The translations under genes and the position numbers were made by a program. 64,000 nucleotides of DNA from BOG-224 sp963783505 (GTDB lineage: Bacteria > Acidobacteriota > Terriglobia > Bryobacterales > Bryobacteraceae). The stretch spans positions 24,735 through 88,734 of the forward strand of contig CAWAOP010000054.1 in assembly GCA_963783505.1 (NCBI GenBank), read 5' to 3'. Of the stretch, positions 33,599-42,237 are shown piece after piece. The notes beneath the pieces are model-generated. The model was given only the letters and a program-made list of their open reading frames with translations. It made no database searches and was not told where the DNA came from. Each line of letters begins with the position of its first letter. Positions within the stretch are counted from its first letter, which is position 1.

Positions 33599-34210
33599 AT
33601 GGTCCCGGACGCAGCCCGGACGGCAAGCGCCCCAGTCAACCCGGAAGTAGATTCGCTCATCCGCGCGGCGCAGGCGGGAAACCACGCCGCGTTCGAAGAA
33701 CTGGTGCGCCTGCACGACCGCAGCGTGCTCCGGCTAGCCCTGAACTTGCTCCAGACGCCTGAGGACGCCCGCGATGCGTATCAAGAGGCGTTCCTCAGGG
33801 TCTATCGCAGTTTGGCCTCGTTCCGGTTCGACTGCAGCTTCAGCACGTGGCTGCACCGGATCGTGACCAACGTCTGCCTGGACCATCTGCGCAAGCGCAA
33901 GGTCCGCAAAGAGGAGCCGGCGGTGGTGGAGACTTCGGAGGGCGTGCTGGACCGGCTGGATTCTTACGAAGAGGAAGGCCCCGCCGCCAACCCGGAGCGC
34001 AACCTGTGGAACCGGGAGTTGAAATCCCGGATCGACCGCGCCTTGGGCGAGTTGACCCCGCGCGAGCGGATGGTTTTCGAGTTGCGTCATTATCAGGGTC
34101 TGCGCTTGAGGAATATCGGAGAGATCCTGGGCGCCAGCGAAGAGGCTGCCAAGAACTGTCTGTTCCGGGCCACGCAGAAAATGCGTTCGGCATTGGGAGA
34201 GTTTGTATGA
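33599..34210 (+). CDS. ECF-type RNA polymerase sigma factor
   Basis: A 203-residue group 4 sigma factor. Region 2 spans about residues 30-100 (FEELVRLHDRSVLRLALN, AYQEAFLRVYRSLASFRFDC, FSTWLHRIVTNVCLDHLRKR) and region 4 about 145-200 (LGELTPRERMVFELRHYQGL, IGEILGASEEAAKNCLFRA). The linker between them is acidic. It overlaps the anti-sigma gene by four bases (ATGA), so the two are translated together. An adhesin-like and a PDZ protein follow, suggesting an envelope-response regulon. A 300-bp upstream gap separates it from divergent gltA, and I see no certain promoter in it. Confidence 0.94.
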   Translation: MVPDAARTASAPVNPEVDSLIRAAQAGNHAAFEELVRLHDRSVLRLALNLLQTPEDARDAYQEAFLRVYRSLASFRFDCSFSTWLHRIVTNVCLDHLRKRKVRKEEPAVVETSEGVLDRLDSYEEEGPAANPERNLWNRELKSRIDRALGELTPRERMVFELRHYQGLRLRNIGEILGASEEAAKNCLFRATQKMRSALGEFV

Positions 34211-35118
34211 ACTGCGATTCGGTCGTGAAGCTGATTCCGCTTCATTATTACGGCGAGTTGCCCGCCGGGGATGCGTCGGCGCTCGAGGCGCATATCGCCG
34301 GATGCGCGGGCTGCGCACGCGAGCTCGAACGCCAGCGGAAGCTTGCGTCGGCGCTGGAGGTGCGCAGGATCGAGCCCTCGGCGGAGTTGCTCGACGAGTG
34401 CCGTGCGGATTTGGCGGCGGCGATTCGGCTTGCCGATCACAGGCCGCGGGAAGGGAAATGGGCAGCGCTGTTCGGGTCCGTGGCGGCCGCCTTCGGTGGC
34501 CTTGGCCGCGTACGCATTCCGGTGGGCGCCATGGCGCTGCTCGCACTCGGGTTCATTGCCGGAAGGCTCATGCCGGGAATCCCCGGAGCGACTCCCGAAT
34601 CGAATCCCGAGGTCTACGCGGCGGTCCGCTCGGTCGAGCCCGATGCCTCCGGCGGCGTGAAGATCACCTACGACGAAACACGGCGCCGGCAAGTCGCCGG
34701 GAGGCCGGAGGACGCGAATATTCAAAAGCTGCTCGTGGCCGCTTCGCGCGAGGACAATGCCGCCGTGCGCGTCGAGTCGGTGGGTCTGCTCAAGGACCGC
34801 GCAACGTCCGGCGAGGCGCGCGAGGCTTTGCTGAACGCTTTTGAGAACGACCCTTTGGAAGACGTTCGCTTGAAGGCTCTGGAAGGCCTTCGCCCGCTCG
34901 CGGCCGATCCTCGCATCATGGGCGCTATCACCGGCGCTATGGCCCGCGACGGCAGCAGCGTCGTGCGCAGCCAGGTGGCCGACTGGATGTTGCAAAACCG
35001 GACGGATTCCATGGTCGGCATGTTTCAGGACGTGGTGCAGCGCGAGCCGAACGATTATGTCCGGTCGAAGTTCGCGAAAGCGCTGAAGGACATGAACGCG
35101 TCGGTAGGGACGTTCTGA
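34207..35118 (+). CDS. Anti-sigma factor with zinc-finger and HEAT repeats
   Basis: A 303-residue membrane protein. The N-terminal zf-HC2 motif is His29-x3-Cys33-x2-Cys36 (AHIAGCAGC), the usual sigma-binding zinc site. A single transmembrane helix (VGAMALLALGFIAGRLM) spans about residues 106-122. The extracytoplasmic region is mostly HEAT-like helix pairs (AAVRVESVGLLKDRA, LEDVRLKALEGLRPLAAD, SVVRSQVADWML). In ordinary zf-HC2 anti-sigmas the sensor domain is different, so HEAT repeats here suggest a protein-binding sensor. It starts at ATG 34207 inside the sigma stop codon. Confidence 0.88.
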   Translation: MNCDSVVKLIPLHYYGELPAGDASALEAHIAGCAGCARELERQRKLASALEVRRIEPSAELLDECRADLAAAIRLADHRPREGKWAALFGSVAAAFGGLGRVRIPVGAMALLALGFIAGRLMPGIPGATPESNPEVYAAVRSVEPDASGGVKITYDETRRRQVAGRPEDANIQKLLVAASREDNAAVRVESVGLLKDRATSGEAREALLNAFENDPLEDVRLKALEGLRPLAADPRIMGAITGAMARDGSSVVRSQVADWMLQNRTDSMVGMFQDVVQREPNDYVRSKFAKALKDMNASVGTF

Positions 35119-35130
35119 GGCTTTGTAACA

Positions 35131-35183
35131 GGGCACGACTTTAGTCGTGCCGTAAACGGGAGCATCCGAGGGCTTTAGCCCCC
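35131..35183. repeat. Two tandem stem-loops after the anti-sigma gene
   Basis: The stems gcacgact/agtcgtgc (35133-35140 with 35143-35150) and gggct/agccc (around 35170-35181) follow the anti-sigma stop within 15-65 bp. They resemble the small taagccc-type repeats common between acidobacterial genes. Neither has a long T-run, so a rho-independent terminator is possible but not convincing. Confidence 0.6.
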
Positions 35184-35241
35184 GGCAATGAGGCTCGGGC
35201 GAGCAGGTTCTTTCGGTTATTTGGATGGCGCAACTAGAAAC

Positions 35242-36393
35242 ATGATCGGGCTCGGACACAAAGCGGCGAGGGCGATTCTTCTGGCGGCGGTCTGTGCGCT
35301 TTGCTCCTTTGCCCAGTCAACGGTGAACTGCCGGAGCGGCCGATGTGTGCTGAGCCTGACCGGCTCCTACCCCGTCGGCGCGCGCCTCAGGGTGAACGCA
35401 AGCGGCCCGGTGACCCTGGAGGCAGGGTCGTCCAAGGATCTGACTTACACCGCAACCGTTTCCGTGTGGGCCAGGAATGAGGGCGACGCGCGCCGCTTGC
35501 TGGAACAATACACCGTGCGGATGTTCTCGCAAGGCGATTGGTCCGTTCTGGCGGTTCCCATGGGCCCGCTGGCTTCGAGCCTCGATGTTCACGCTCCCAA
35601 GCTCAGCGCGGCATCCATCTACACTTTCGATGGCGCCGTGGAAGCGCGTGGCGTGGACGGTTCGCTCGATATCGAATCCGGCGGCGGGCCGATCGCCGTG
35701 GATCGGATTGCGGGAGACTGCGGTCTGCGGACCGGAGGCGGCTTCGTCCGCGCAGGCGCGGTGGGCGGCGCGCTGCGTGTCATCACGGGCGTTGGCCCTG
35801 TCAACGTCGCGTCAGTCAATGGGGAAGCCGTGCTGCAAACGATGGGCGGCGATATCGTAGTGGGCAACGCGGGAGCTTCGGTGTACGCGGAGACGGGCGC
35901 CGGCGCGGTGCGCGTGGAGCATGCCGCCGGTCAGGTGACGGCGACCAGCGGCGGCGGGCAGATCTGGGTGGGCGATGCGCGCGGAATGGTAATTACGCGC
36001 AACGCCGCGGGCCCGGTACGCGTGGGATCGGCCGCGAGCGTAATGTGCGACACGGGCTCGGGCTACGTAGAGCTCGGATCGGTCTACGGGTCGATGCGCG
36101 TGGCAACGGCCATGGGCAACATCCTGGCGTCGCTGGTCGGCGGCCGTTTTGCGGAATCATTTCTTTCCAGCGGAAATGGTGACATCACGGTGATGATCCC
36201 GTCTAACGTTGGTGTGACGATCCAAGCTGAAAACGCAATGGCCGACTCGGCGCGGCGCATCGTCTCGGACTTTCCACAGATTCCGGTGCGCGTGATAGGC
36301 ACGAGGGTGATAGCTCAAGGAGCGGTGAACGGCGGCGGACCGGTGTTGCGCATTTCAGCTTCGAGCGGAACGATCTTCATCAAACGAAAGTGA
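35242..36393 (+). CDS. Secreted DUF4097-type adhesin-like protein
   Basis: A 383-residue exported protein. The signal peptide is ILLAAVCALCSFAQS, followed by repeated short beta-strand turns with the alternating small-residue pattern of a beta-helix (IESGGGPIAVDRIAGDCGLR, ALRVITGVGPVNVASVNGEA, VYAETGAGAVRVEHAAGQ, VRVGSAASVMCDTGSGYVEL). Such domains occur in putative adhesins of the DUF4097 family. It lies between the anti-sigma factor and the PDZ protein on the same strand, so it may be a target of the sigma factor or an envelope component that the system senses. The ATG at 35242 fits the signal peptide. Confidence 0.78.
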   Translation: MIGLGHKAARAILLAAVCALCSFAQSTVNCRSGRCVLSLTGSYPVGARLRVNASGPVTLEAGSSKDLTYTATVSVWARNEGDARRLLEQYTVRMFSQGDWSVLAVPMGPLASSLDVHAPKLSAASIYTFDGAVEARGVDGSLDIESGGGPIAVDRIAGDCGLRTGGGFVRAGAVGGALRVITGVGPVNVASVNGEAVLQTMGGDIVVGNAGASVYAETGAGAVRVEHAAGQVTATSGGGQIWVGDARGMVITRNAAGPVRVGSAASVMCDTGSGYVELGSVYGSMRVATAMGNILASLVGGRFAESFLSSGNGDITVMIPSNVGVTIQAENAMADSARRIVSDFPQIPVRVIGTRVIAQGAVNGGGPVLRISASSGTIFIKRK

Positions 36394-36416
36394 AGGCAGA
36401 GGGAAGAGAGGTTTCT

Positions 36417-37310
36417 ATGAAACTTGCATTTGCATTGGGGATTCTGGCGTGCGCCTCCGCATGGGCGCAGAACCCGCAACCCGCGCCGCCCGCGCCCCCC
36501 GCGCCTCCGGCGAGCCCCTTTTCGAACGCTGGAACGCTGCGGCAGTTGTTTACGTCCGGAGCCCAGACGACCTACCTGGGAATCGGCGTCCAGGAGGTGA
36601 ACGCCGAACGCGCCAAGGCGCTCAACATGAAAGAAGAACGCGGCGCGGAAGTGACCAGCGTTACGGAGAACAGCCCCGCGGCGAAAGCCGGAATCAAGGA
36701 GCACGACGTAGTGCTCGAATACAACGGCCAGGCCGTGCAGGGCATTGAGCAACTCACGCGCCTCGTACACGAAACGCCCGCCGACCGGCAGGTGAAGATC
36801 GTCGTCTGGCGCAATGGAAAGAACGAGACGATCACGGCCACCATCGAGACGCAGAAATCGGAGGCCAGCGCGTACAGCTATGGCGCGCCGAACAACTATA
36901 CGTTTACGATGCCCACCATGCCTCAGATCGATATTCCGAGAATGGTGATGAACACCCGGACCGCCCTTCTGGGCATTGAAGGCGAACCGGTAGGACAGGA
37001 AGCTCAATTCGCCGAATTCCTGGGCGTGAAAGAAGGGGTTCTGGTTAAGTCGGTGGTCAAGGACTCGGCGGCGGAAAAGGCGGGCATCAAAGCCGGCGAC
37101 GTGGTGGTGAAAGTCGGCGATACCTCGGTGAAGGCGCCCGCCGACATCACGAGCAAGCTGCATAGTATGACGAACTCGACGGTCACGGTCACGGTGGTTC
37201 GCAACAAGAAAGAAATGCCCATCACGGTGACGATCGAGAACGCGGTTCGGACGCGCGGGGCGGCGCGCCCGGCGCGTACTATTCGCACGATTCGAGCCGT
37301 CCGCGTGTAG
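36417..37310 (+). CDS. Exported protein with two PDZ domains
   Basis: A 297-residue protein. It has a signal peptide (LAFALGILACASAWAQ), a short proline-rich spacer, then PDZ 1 at about residues 43-140 (YLGIGVQEVNAERA, GAEVTSVTENSPAAKAGIK, VVLEYNGQAV) and PDZ 2 at about 175-280 (LLGIEGEPVGQ, GVLVKSVVKDSAAEKAGIKA, GDVVVKVGDTSV). No protease catalytic domain is present, so unlike DegP or RseP it is probably a binding or scaffolding protein. It is 23 bp downstream of the adhesin-like gene, with AGAGAGG upstream of the ATG. The basic tail is RTIRTIRAVRV. Confidence 0.86.
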   Translation: MKLAFALGILACASAWAQNPQPAPPAPPAPPASPFSNAGTLRQLFTSGAQTTYLGIGVQEVNAERAKALNMKEERGAEVTSVTENSPAAKAGIKEHDVVLEYNGQAVQGIEQLTRLVHETPADRQVKIVVWRNGKNETITATIETQKSEASAYSYGAPNNYTFTMPTMPQIDIPRMVMNTRTALLGIEGEPVGQEAQFAEFLGVKEGVLVKSVVKDSAAEKAGIKAGDVVVKVGDTSVKAPADITSKLHSMTNSTVTVTVVRNKKEMPITVTIENAVRTRGAARPARTIRTIRAVRV

Positions 37311-37400
37311 CCCCAGTGGGGCAGGTATCCAGACCTGCCGGGCGCGCGAAGCGCAGCTTCCGCGCCAGGCAGGCCGGGAGGCCGCCCTCGTGAATTCTCC
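37309..37400. repeat. Palindromic repeat after the PDZ gene
   Basis: Two stems occur in a row: cccc/gggg around 37311-37321 and gcaggt/acctgc (37321-37326 with 37333-37338). They are followed by a longer GC-rich segment up to about 37395 with the partial inverted repeat aggcaggcc. This is a repeat of the small palindromic kind seen throughout this window, and it may terminate the sigma operon. Confidence 0.6.
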
Positions 37401-37458
37401 CTTCTCCCATCCCACCCGAAGCCGATAGCTTCACCGCTTTTTCGCTATCCTCTTCCTT

Positions 37459-38991
37459 ATGGCGTCTCGCGCGGTTCCGACTTCCGCTACCGGCCCGGCT
37501 CACTCCGACAAGAGCTTCTTCGGACATCCGCGCGGGTTGGCCACGCTGTTCTTCACCGAAATGTGGGAGCGGTTCAGCTATTACGGGATGCGGGCGCTCC
37601 TGATCCTCTTCATGACCGCGGGCGTGGAGCACGGCGGGTTGGGCTTCCCCGTGGCCAAGGCGGGAGCCGTGTACGGCATGTACACCGCCATGGTGTACCT
37701 CTTGAGCCTGCCCGGCGGTTGGGTGGCGGATAAGATCACCGGCCAGCGCCGCGCGGTGCTCTACGGCGGCATTCTGATTTCCGGCGGCCAGTTCTTTCTC
37801 ATGGCGCACAGCACGGCGGGCTTCTATTTCGGTCTGGCCGTTCTGGTCCTGGGGACCGGGTTGCTGAAACCGAACGTGAGCACGATTGTGGGCCAGCTTT
37901 ACGCGCAGGGCGATCCGCGCCGCGACGCGGGCTTCTCCATTTTCTACATGGGCATCAACCTGGGCGCGCTCATCTCTCCGCTGGCGTGCGGCTGGGTGGG
38001 AGAACGAGTCAGTTGGCGTCTTGGCTTCGGCTTGGCCGGAGTCTGCATGGCGGCCGGCGTGATTCAGTACCTCGCCGGCAGCCGGCATCTGGGTGACGCG
38101 GGATTGCATCCGGGCGGCGCCGGAACTCCGGAGGAGGCGCGCACGCTGAAGCGGCGAGCCGCCATTTCCGCTTTGTCGGCTCTCGGGCTGTTCCTCGCCG
38201 TGACCGCTTACGCAACCATGACCCGCATGGAGATTACGGCCGAGACCATCTCCGACGTGTTGGGCGTGGCCCTGCTGCTGATCAGCGTTTCCATTTTCTC
38301 GTGGCTGTTGTGGGGCAAGGGATGGTCGGCCATCGAGCGAAAACGCTCCGCCGCGGTTCTCGTTCTATTCATTGCCGCTTCCGTATTTTGGTCCGCGTTC
38401 GAGCAGGCCGGTTCATCCCTTAATCTGTTCGGCGACCGCCATACGAACCGCTACATTCCGGCCTTCGGACCGTTCCCGGCTAGCTGGTTCCATTCCTTTC
38501 AGCCGTTCCCGGCTTCCTGGTTTCAGTCCGTTCAGCCCCTGTTTATCGTGATCCTCGCGCCGTGTTTCGCGTGGCTCTGGCTGAAGCTGGCGAGGCGCGA
38601 GCCATCGAGCCCCGCTAAGTTCGCCTGGGGGCTGCTGTGCGGCGGCCTGGGCTTCGCCATTCTGGTCCCCGCCGCGAGCATGGGAATGGTCTCGCCGTGG
38701 TGGCTCGTGGCGACGTATCTATTCCACACGATCGGCGAGCTTTGCATCAGCCCTGTCGGACTGAGCGCCATGACCAAACTGGCCCCCACGCGCCTGGCCG
38801 GCATGATGATGGGCCTCTGGTTCGTCAGCATCGCCAACGGCAATTATCTCGGCGCCCGAGTGGCATCCCTCTACGAATCGGTCTCGCTGCCGACACTGTT
38901 CGGCATTGTGGCCGCGGTAGCGTTCTTAGCCTGCATAGCGCTGGTGATTCTTATCAAGCCGACGGTCAGACTCATGTCCGGCGTGAAGTAG
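37459..38991 (+). CDS. POT-family peptide transporter (MFS)
   Basis: A 510-residue proton-dependent oligopeptide transporter of the PTR2/POT family. Signature motifs are FTEMWERFSYYGMRALLILF in helix 1, VLVLGTGLLKPNVSTIVG and FYMGINLGALISPL. About 14 helices are predicted, with an extended loop in the C-terminal half. Family members import di- and tripeptides with protons. A 33-bp tandem duplication (38470-38535) repeats PFPASWF in the loop before the helix PLFIVILAPCFAWLW. The gene is monocistronic. Its substrate is assumed from the family. Confidence 0.94.
   Translation: MASRAVPTSATGPAHSDKSFFGHPRGLATLFFTEMWERFSYYGMRALLILFMTAGVEHGGLGFPVAKAGAVYGMYTAMVYLLSLPGGWVADKITGQRRAVLYGGILISGGQFFLMAHSTAGFYFGLAVLVLGTGLLKPNVSTIVGQLYAQGDPRRDAGFSIFYMGINLGALISPLACGWVGERVSWRLGFGLAGVCMAAGVIQYLAGSRHLGDAGLHPGGAGTPEEARTLKRRAAISALSALGLFLAVTAYATMTRMEITAETISDVLGVALLLISVSIFSWLLWGKGWSAIERKRSAAVLVLFIAASVFWSAFEQAGSSLNLFGDRHTNRYIPAFGPFPASWFHSFQPFPASWFQSVQPLFIVILAPCFAWLWLKLARREPSSPAKFAWGLLCGGLGFAILVPAASMGMVSPWWLVATYLFHTIGELCISPVGLSAMTKLAPTRLAGMMMGLWFVSIANGNYLGARVASLYESVSLPTLFGIVAAVAFLACIALVILIKPTVRLMSGVK
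38470..38535 (+). repeat. 33-bp tandem duplication inside the POT transporter
   Basis: Two adjacent 33-bp units (38470-38502 and 38503-38535) encode PFPASWFHSFQ and PFPASWFQSVQ. The frame is kept. The units differ at several bases, so this is not a simple assembly stutter. The usual POT sequence has the PASWF segment once, just before the helix that starts PLF. Confidence 0.8.
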
Positions 38992-39203
38992 GGAACGTCC
39001 TAGAAAGTTAGTTCTGTTCTGTTGAGAAAACCCACAGTACATGCAGTACGGAAATGGAGTTTATTGCAACTTATTAGCCGATTCTTCAGGACTGACGTGT
39101 CGAAACTCGCGCACTAGATTGTTATACTTCTCCTAATCCGCTGTACGATGCCGTCGGCGCAGATGGGTGGGGAACTACACTTTTCCTGCCTGGGAGAAAC
39201 ACG

Positions 39204-40013
39204 ATGCAACACACGAGGAGAGCGTTGTCTGGTTTTGCCATTCTGGGGTTCGCGCTGGCTCTAGCGCTGCCCAACGCCGGTCGCGCGGGCACGCTTAGCG
39301 GCTCGGTTTCACCGTTGACAGATAGCTCAAGCGCGGATCTCAGCGCGCTTGGGAATGTGGACTGGGCGATCTGGGGGCAAGGAATCAGCACGTCGCTCGC
39401 GCCCACGAATTCCATGTCGGGCGGCAGCGGCATCAGCAATCTCACGGATTACAGCAATGGTTCCCCCTTACGTGGCTTGGGCCAGTTTGGGAGCTACAAC
39501 GAGGCCCTGTTCAGTTGGTCAAACGGTTCGCCCACGGCTTCGGCCTCAAACGTCGCAAGCGGAATTCAACTCGAATCAGGTTATAACGGGTCATCCCAGC
39601 AAGCCGTTGGGGAGGGTTTTTCATTCACGGTAGCCGCGGGAACCACGCTGGAAGAACTGTTGCTCTACAGCACGGTGAACTACGGGACCGCGCAGGTTAC
39701 GGCGTCGCTATCGGATTCGAGCGCCTCCCCAATAACATTGAATCTCGGGCCGGTGAATTACTGCTGCAACGGCAACACGCCGTACGTAACGGCGATCGAG
39801 TTCGCGGCGGATTCTCCCAATCAGACGCTGGATGTCAGTCTGACGCTCTCCTACGACGGTTCCGGAGACGGGACGGGCAACGCCGCCCTCCAAGGCGTAG
39901 CTGTGTCCGATGTAGCTCCCGAACCCGGTTCCTTCCTTCTCGGCGGCGCGGGGCTGGCCGGCCTGCTGTTCGCGGCCAAGAGGAAGCGGGACAAAGTAAA
40001 CCAGGCAGCGTGA
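39204..40013 (+). CDS. PEP-CTERM sorting-signal protein
   Basis: A 269-residue secreted protein. A signal peptide (FAILGFALALALPNAGRAG) starts the protein. The Ser/Gly/Asn-rich mature domain (about residues 35-230) resembles the beta-rich surface proteins of this class, but I do not recognise a catalytic motif. The end shows the PEP-CTERM tripartite signal: PEPGSF, a transmembrane helix (GGAGLAGLLFAA) and the basic KRKRD, which would be cut by an exosortase (not found in the window). It sits 212 bp after the peptide transporter. No clear promoter was assigned. Confidence 0.9.
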   Translation: MQHTRRALSGFAILGFALALALPNAGRAGTLSGSVSPLTDSSSADLSALGNVDWAIWGQGISTSLAPTNSMSGGSGISNLTDYSNGSPLRGLGQFGSYNEALFSWSNGSPTASASNVASGIQLESGYNGSSQQAVGEGFSFTVAAGTTLEELLLYSTVNYGTAQVTASLSDSSASPITLNLGPVNYCCNGNTPYVTAIEFAADSPNQTLDVSLTLSYDGSGDGTGNAALQGVAVSDVAPEPGSFLLGGAGLAGLLFAAKRKRDKVNQAA

Positions 40014-40152
40014 GTAAGCAGACCGGCTAGCCGCAATACCGTTCACTTAGCGCCGTGGCGCGGGCTGTCAAGCCTTTAGAGCCGAAATTCATCTCGGCTA
40101 TTCTGCCGCCGCACAAGCCAAAGCGACCAGTATTGCAGCGAGCCGTTGCTCC

Positions 40153-40515
40153 TTACCGGGAACCCGCGATGCCCAGGGCGGTGGCGGCGGACTCCAGCGC
40201 GCGGTCCAAGGTAAGCAGCTCCCATTTCCCAATCAGTGCGGATGCGAGGAGGTGCAGGTCCACCCAGCCCAAGCCGGCGCCCCACAATCGCCGGGTCTCG
40301 ATCAGGTGGGAAACCTCGCGCTCCGCGGCCAACGGCGCAAGCGGGAGCCGTCGCAGGTCGGCAAGCGTCGCGGCCCGATTCTTGAGATTGCCGCAGGCGA
40401 GTTCCCCGAGCACGAATGGGTGCATGGCCACTAATCCGTCGGCCAGCAGTTGCCTTAACGCAGGGTTGTCGCGGCGGAAATGGCCGATCCAGATCGAGGT
40501 ATCCGCCAGCGTCAT
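40153..40515 (-). CDS. vapC: VapC-like PIN-domain toxin
   Basis: A 120-residue PIN-domain ribonuclease. Active-site carboxylates are seen as Asp5 (LADTS), Glu39 (LGELACG), Asp86 (GWVDLHLLAS) and Asp104 (LLTLDRAL). The LGELA and GWVDLHLLA motifs match a VapC subgroup common in proteobacteria and acidobacteria. It overlaps the upstream VapB gene by four bases (the usual order). The whole TA pair follows the photolyase gene with a TGATG-type overlap, so it lies at the end of that operon. Confidence 0.9.
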   Translation of the reverse strand: MTLADTSIWIGHFRRDNPALRQLLADGLVAMHPFVLGELACGNLKNRAATLADLRRLPLAPLAAEREVSHLIETRRLWGAGLGWVDLHLLASALIGKWELLTLDRALESAATALGIAGSR

Positions 40516-40715
40516 CGCGCGGGCGCCCGCCGGCGACGCCCCGCGCGCGCTTCCGGCATGGCGCCGCCGAGCGCGGCCAGCCGGCGCGCGGCTTCCCTTG
40601 CGGTCAGCTCCCGCAGAGCTGCGTGGATCAACGCCGTCTTTTCCTGGATGCCGGTAGCCTCGCGCGCTTCGCGCACGAGTTCATCATCCAGGTTGAGCGT
40701 AGTCCTCATATGCAT
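40512..40715 (-). CDS. vapB: VapB-like antitoxin
   Basis: A 65- to 67-residue ribbon-helix-helix antitoxin (MRTTLNLDDELVREAREATG, then ALIHAALRELTAREAARRLA). Two in-frame starts exist, at 40709 (MRTTLN) and 40715 (MHMRTTLN). The second overlaps the photolyase stop as TGATG and would couple translation to it. RTTLNLDDELV is the VapB core and supports the family. It precedes the PIN toxin by overlapping it four bases. Confidence 0.86.
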   Translation of the reverse strand: MHMRTTLNLDDELVREAREATGIQEKTALIHAALRELTAREAARRLAALGGAMPEARAGRRRRAPAR

Positions 40716-42199
40716 CAGTATAGACGATTGATGCATATCTCGCCGGCCCTCATGCTTGCCATGGCCGCCAACGCTCGCTTGCGCGCAAAATCGCGATCCA
40801 CAATCGGCTTGGGGTACGTCTTCCCAAGTTGGACGCCGGCTTCGGAAAGCACGAGCGGCGGCGCTTCCCATGGCCGATGGATGAAGGCGTTGGGGAGCTT
40901 CGCGAGTTCCGGAACCCAACGCCGCACATAGCTTCCTTCGGGGTCGAACTTCTCTCCCTGAAGGACGGGATTGAAGATGCGGAAGTAAGGCGCCGCATCC
41001 GCGCCGCAGCCCGCGGTCCACTGCCACCCCATCGTGTTGTTCGCAAGGCCGGCGTCCACCAGCGTGTCCCAGAACCACGCCGCGCCCTCCTGCCACGGAA
41101 GCAGCAAGTGCTTCACCAGGAAAGAGGCCGCGTTCATCCGCACGCGGTTGTGCATCCAGCCGGAGCGCCATAGCTCGCGCATCCCGGCGTCCACCAACGG
41201 ATAGCCGGTCTGGCCGCGCGTCCAGGCCTTTAACGCGTTCGCATCCATACGCCAAGGGAAGCCGCGGAACTCCACGCGCAGGGGCTCACGCTCGGTATGG
41301 GGGAAGTGGAACAGCAGATGGTGCGAGAACTCGCGCCACGCGATTTGCCTGAGAAACGCCTCGGCCCCTTGCGCCAGCCGGCCGCCCGCCATCCAGATCC
41401 GGTGAGCCGCTCGCCAGACGCTTCGCGCCGCGATCTCCCCGAAATGAAGATGGGGCGATAAGCCCGACACGCCCTCGCGATCCGGCCGGTCCCGTTCCGT
41501 CGGGTATCGCTCAACCGCGGACTCCAGAAACGCCTTCAGCCTCGCTCGCGCGCCATTCTCGCCCGGCGTCCACGTGTCCCTCATCCCTCCGGCCCAGTCC
41601 ACTTTGGGCTCCAGTTGCAGGCCGGCGATCGATAGAGATCGTGGCCAAGCCGCCGGATTTTCGAGACGCGCGGTCGCTTCCACAAGCTCGGGCGCATCCG
41701 GCATTGCCAGGCACGCCCGCCAGAAAGCCGTGAATACCTGGAACGGCTTCCCGCTTGCGTTCAGAATGGCGCCCGGTTCGAACAGTAGATTGCCAGGGCA
41801 TGATTCGGCGGCGATCCCCCGATCTTCGAGCCGGCGCTTCACTTCTCGCTCTTTGGCCATGGCCGCGGGCTCATAGCGGCGGTTCCAGTGAACCGAAGCG
41901 GCTCCCGTTTCCGAAGCCAGACGGACCAGCGATTCCGCCGTGGGTCCTTTCCGGACGATGAGCCTCGATCCGTGCCGGTTCAACGCCGCGTCCAGCTCAC
42001 ACAGCGACTGATGCAGCCACCACCGCGAGGCCGCCCCCAAAGGCCATGGCGCATCGTCTTCCGGGGACCACACGAACACGGGGATGACGGCTCCGCCACG
42101 CGCGGCCGCCCGCTCCAGCGCAGGATTATCCGCCAGCCGGAGATCGAGATCGATCCAAAACAAAGCGGCTTTGCCGCTTGTTTCGCGTGCGCTACTCAT
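40715..42199 (-). CDS. phrB: Deoxyribodipyrimidine photolyase
   Basis: A 494-residue DNA photolyase/cryptochrome family protein that repairs UV-induced pyrimidine dimers using FAD and light. It shows the N-terminal antenna domain (FWIDLDLRLADNPALERAAA), then GVSGLSPHLHFGEI, RQIAWREFSHHLLFHFP, GYPLVDAGMRELWRSGWMHN and RMNAASFLVKHLLLPWQEGA, the FAD-binding and active-site region. TGQTGYPLVDAGMRELW-like order and NTMGWQWTAGCGADAAPYFRIFNP fit class I CPD photolyases. Its stop overlaps the VapB start at 40715 (TGATG), an unusual link of a repair enzyme and a TA pair. Confidence 0.94.
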   Translation of the reverse strand: MSSARETSGKAALFWIDLDLRLADNPALERAAARGGAVIPVFVWSPEDDAPWPLGAASRWWLHQSLCELDAALNRHGSRLIVRKGPTAESLVRLASETGAASVHWNRRYEPAAMAKEREVKRRLEDRGIAAESCPGNLLFEPGAILNASGKPFQVFTAFWRACLAMPDAPELVEATARLENPAAWPRSLSIAGLQLEPKVDWAGGMRDTWTPGENGARARLKAFLESAVERYPTERDRPDREGVSGLSPHLHFGEIAARSVWRAAHRIWMAGGRLAQGAEAFLRQIAWREFSHHLLFHFPHTEREPLRVEFRGFPWRMDANALKAWTRGQTGYPLVDAGMRELWRSGWMHNRVRMNAASFLVKHLLLPWQEGAAWFWDTLVDAGLANNTMGWQWTAGCGADAAPYFRIFNPVLQGEKFDPEGSYVRRWVPELAKLPNAFIHRPWEAPPLVLSEAGVQLGKTYPKPIVDRDFARKRALAAMASMRAGEICINRLY

Positions 42200-42237
42200 G
42201 GATGCGTTTTCGCCCGCCCGGCGCCAGGATCGCGCGC

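Noticed and set aside
35242..36393. The adhesin-like gene as a second anti-sigma or a protease
   Set aside because: No zinc motif, no catalytic residues and a signal peptide with beta-helix repeats point to a surface or secreted protein.
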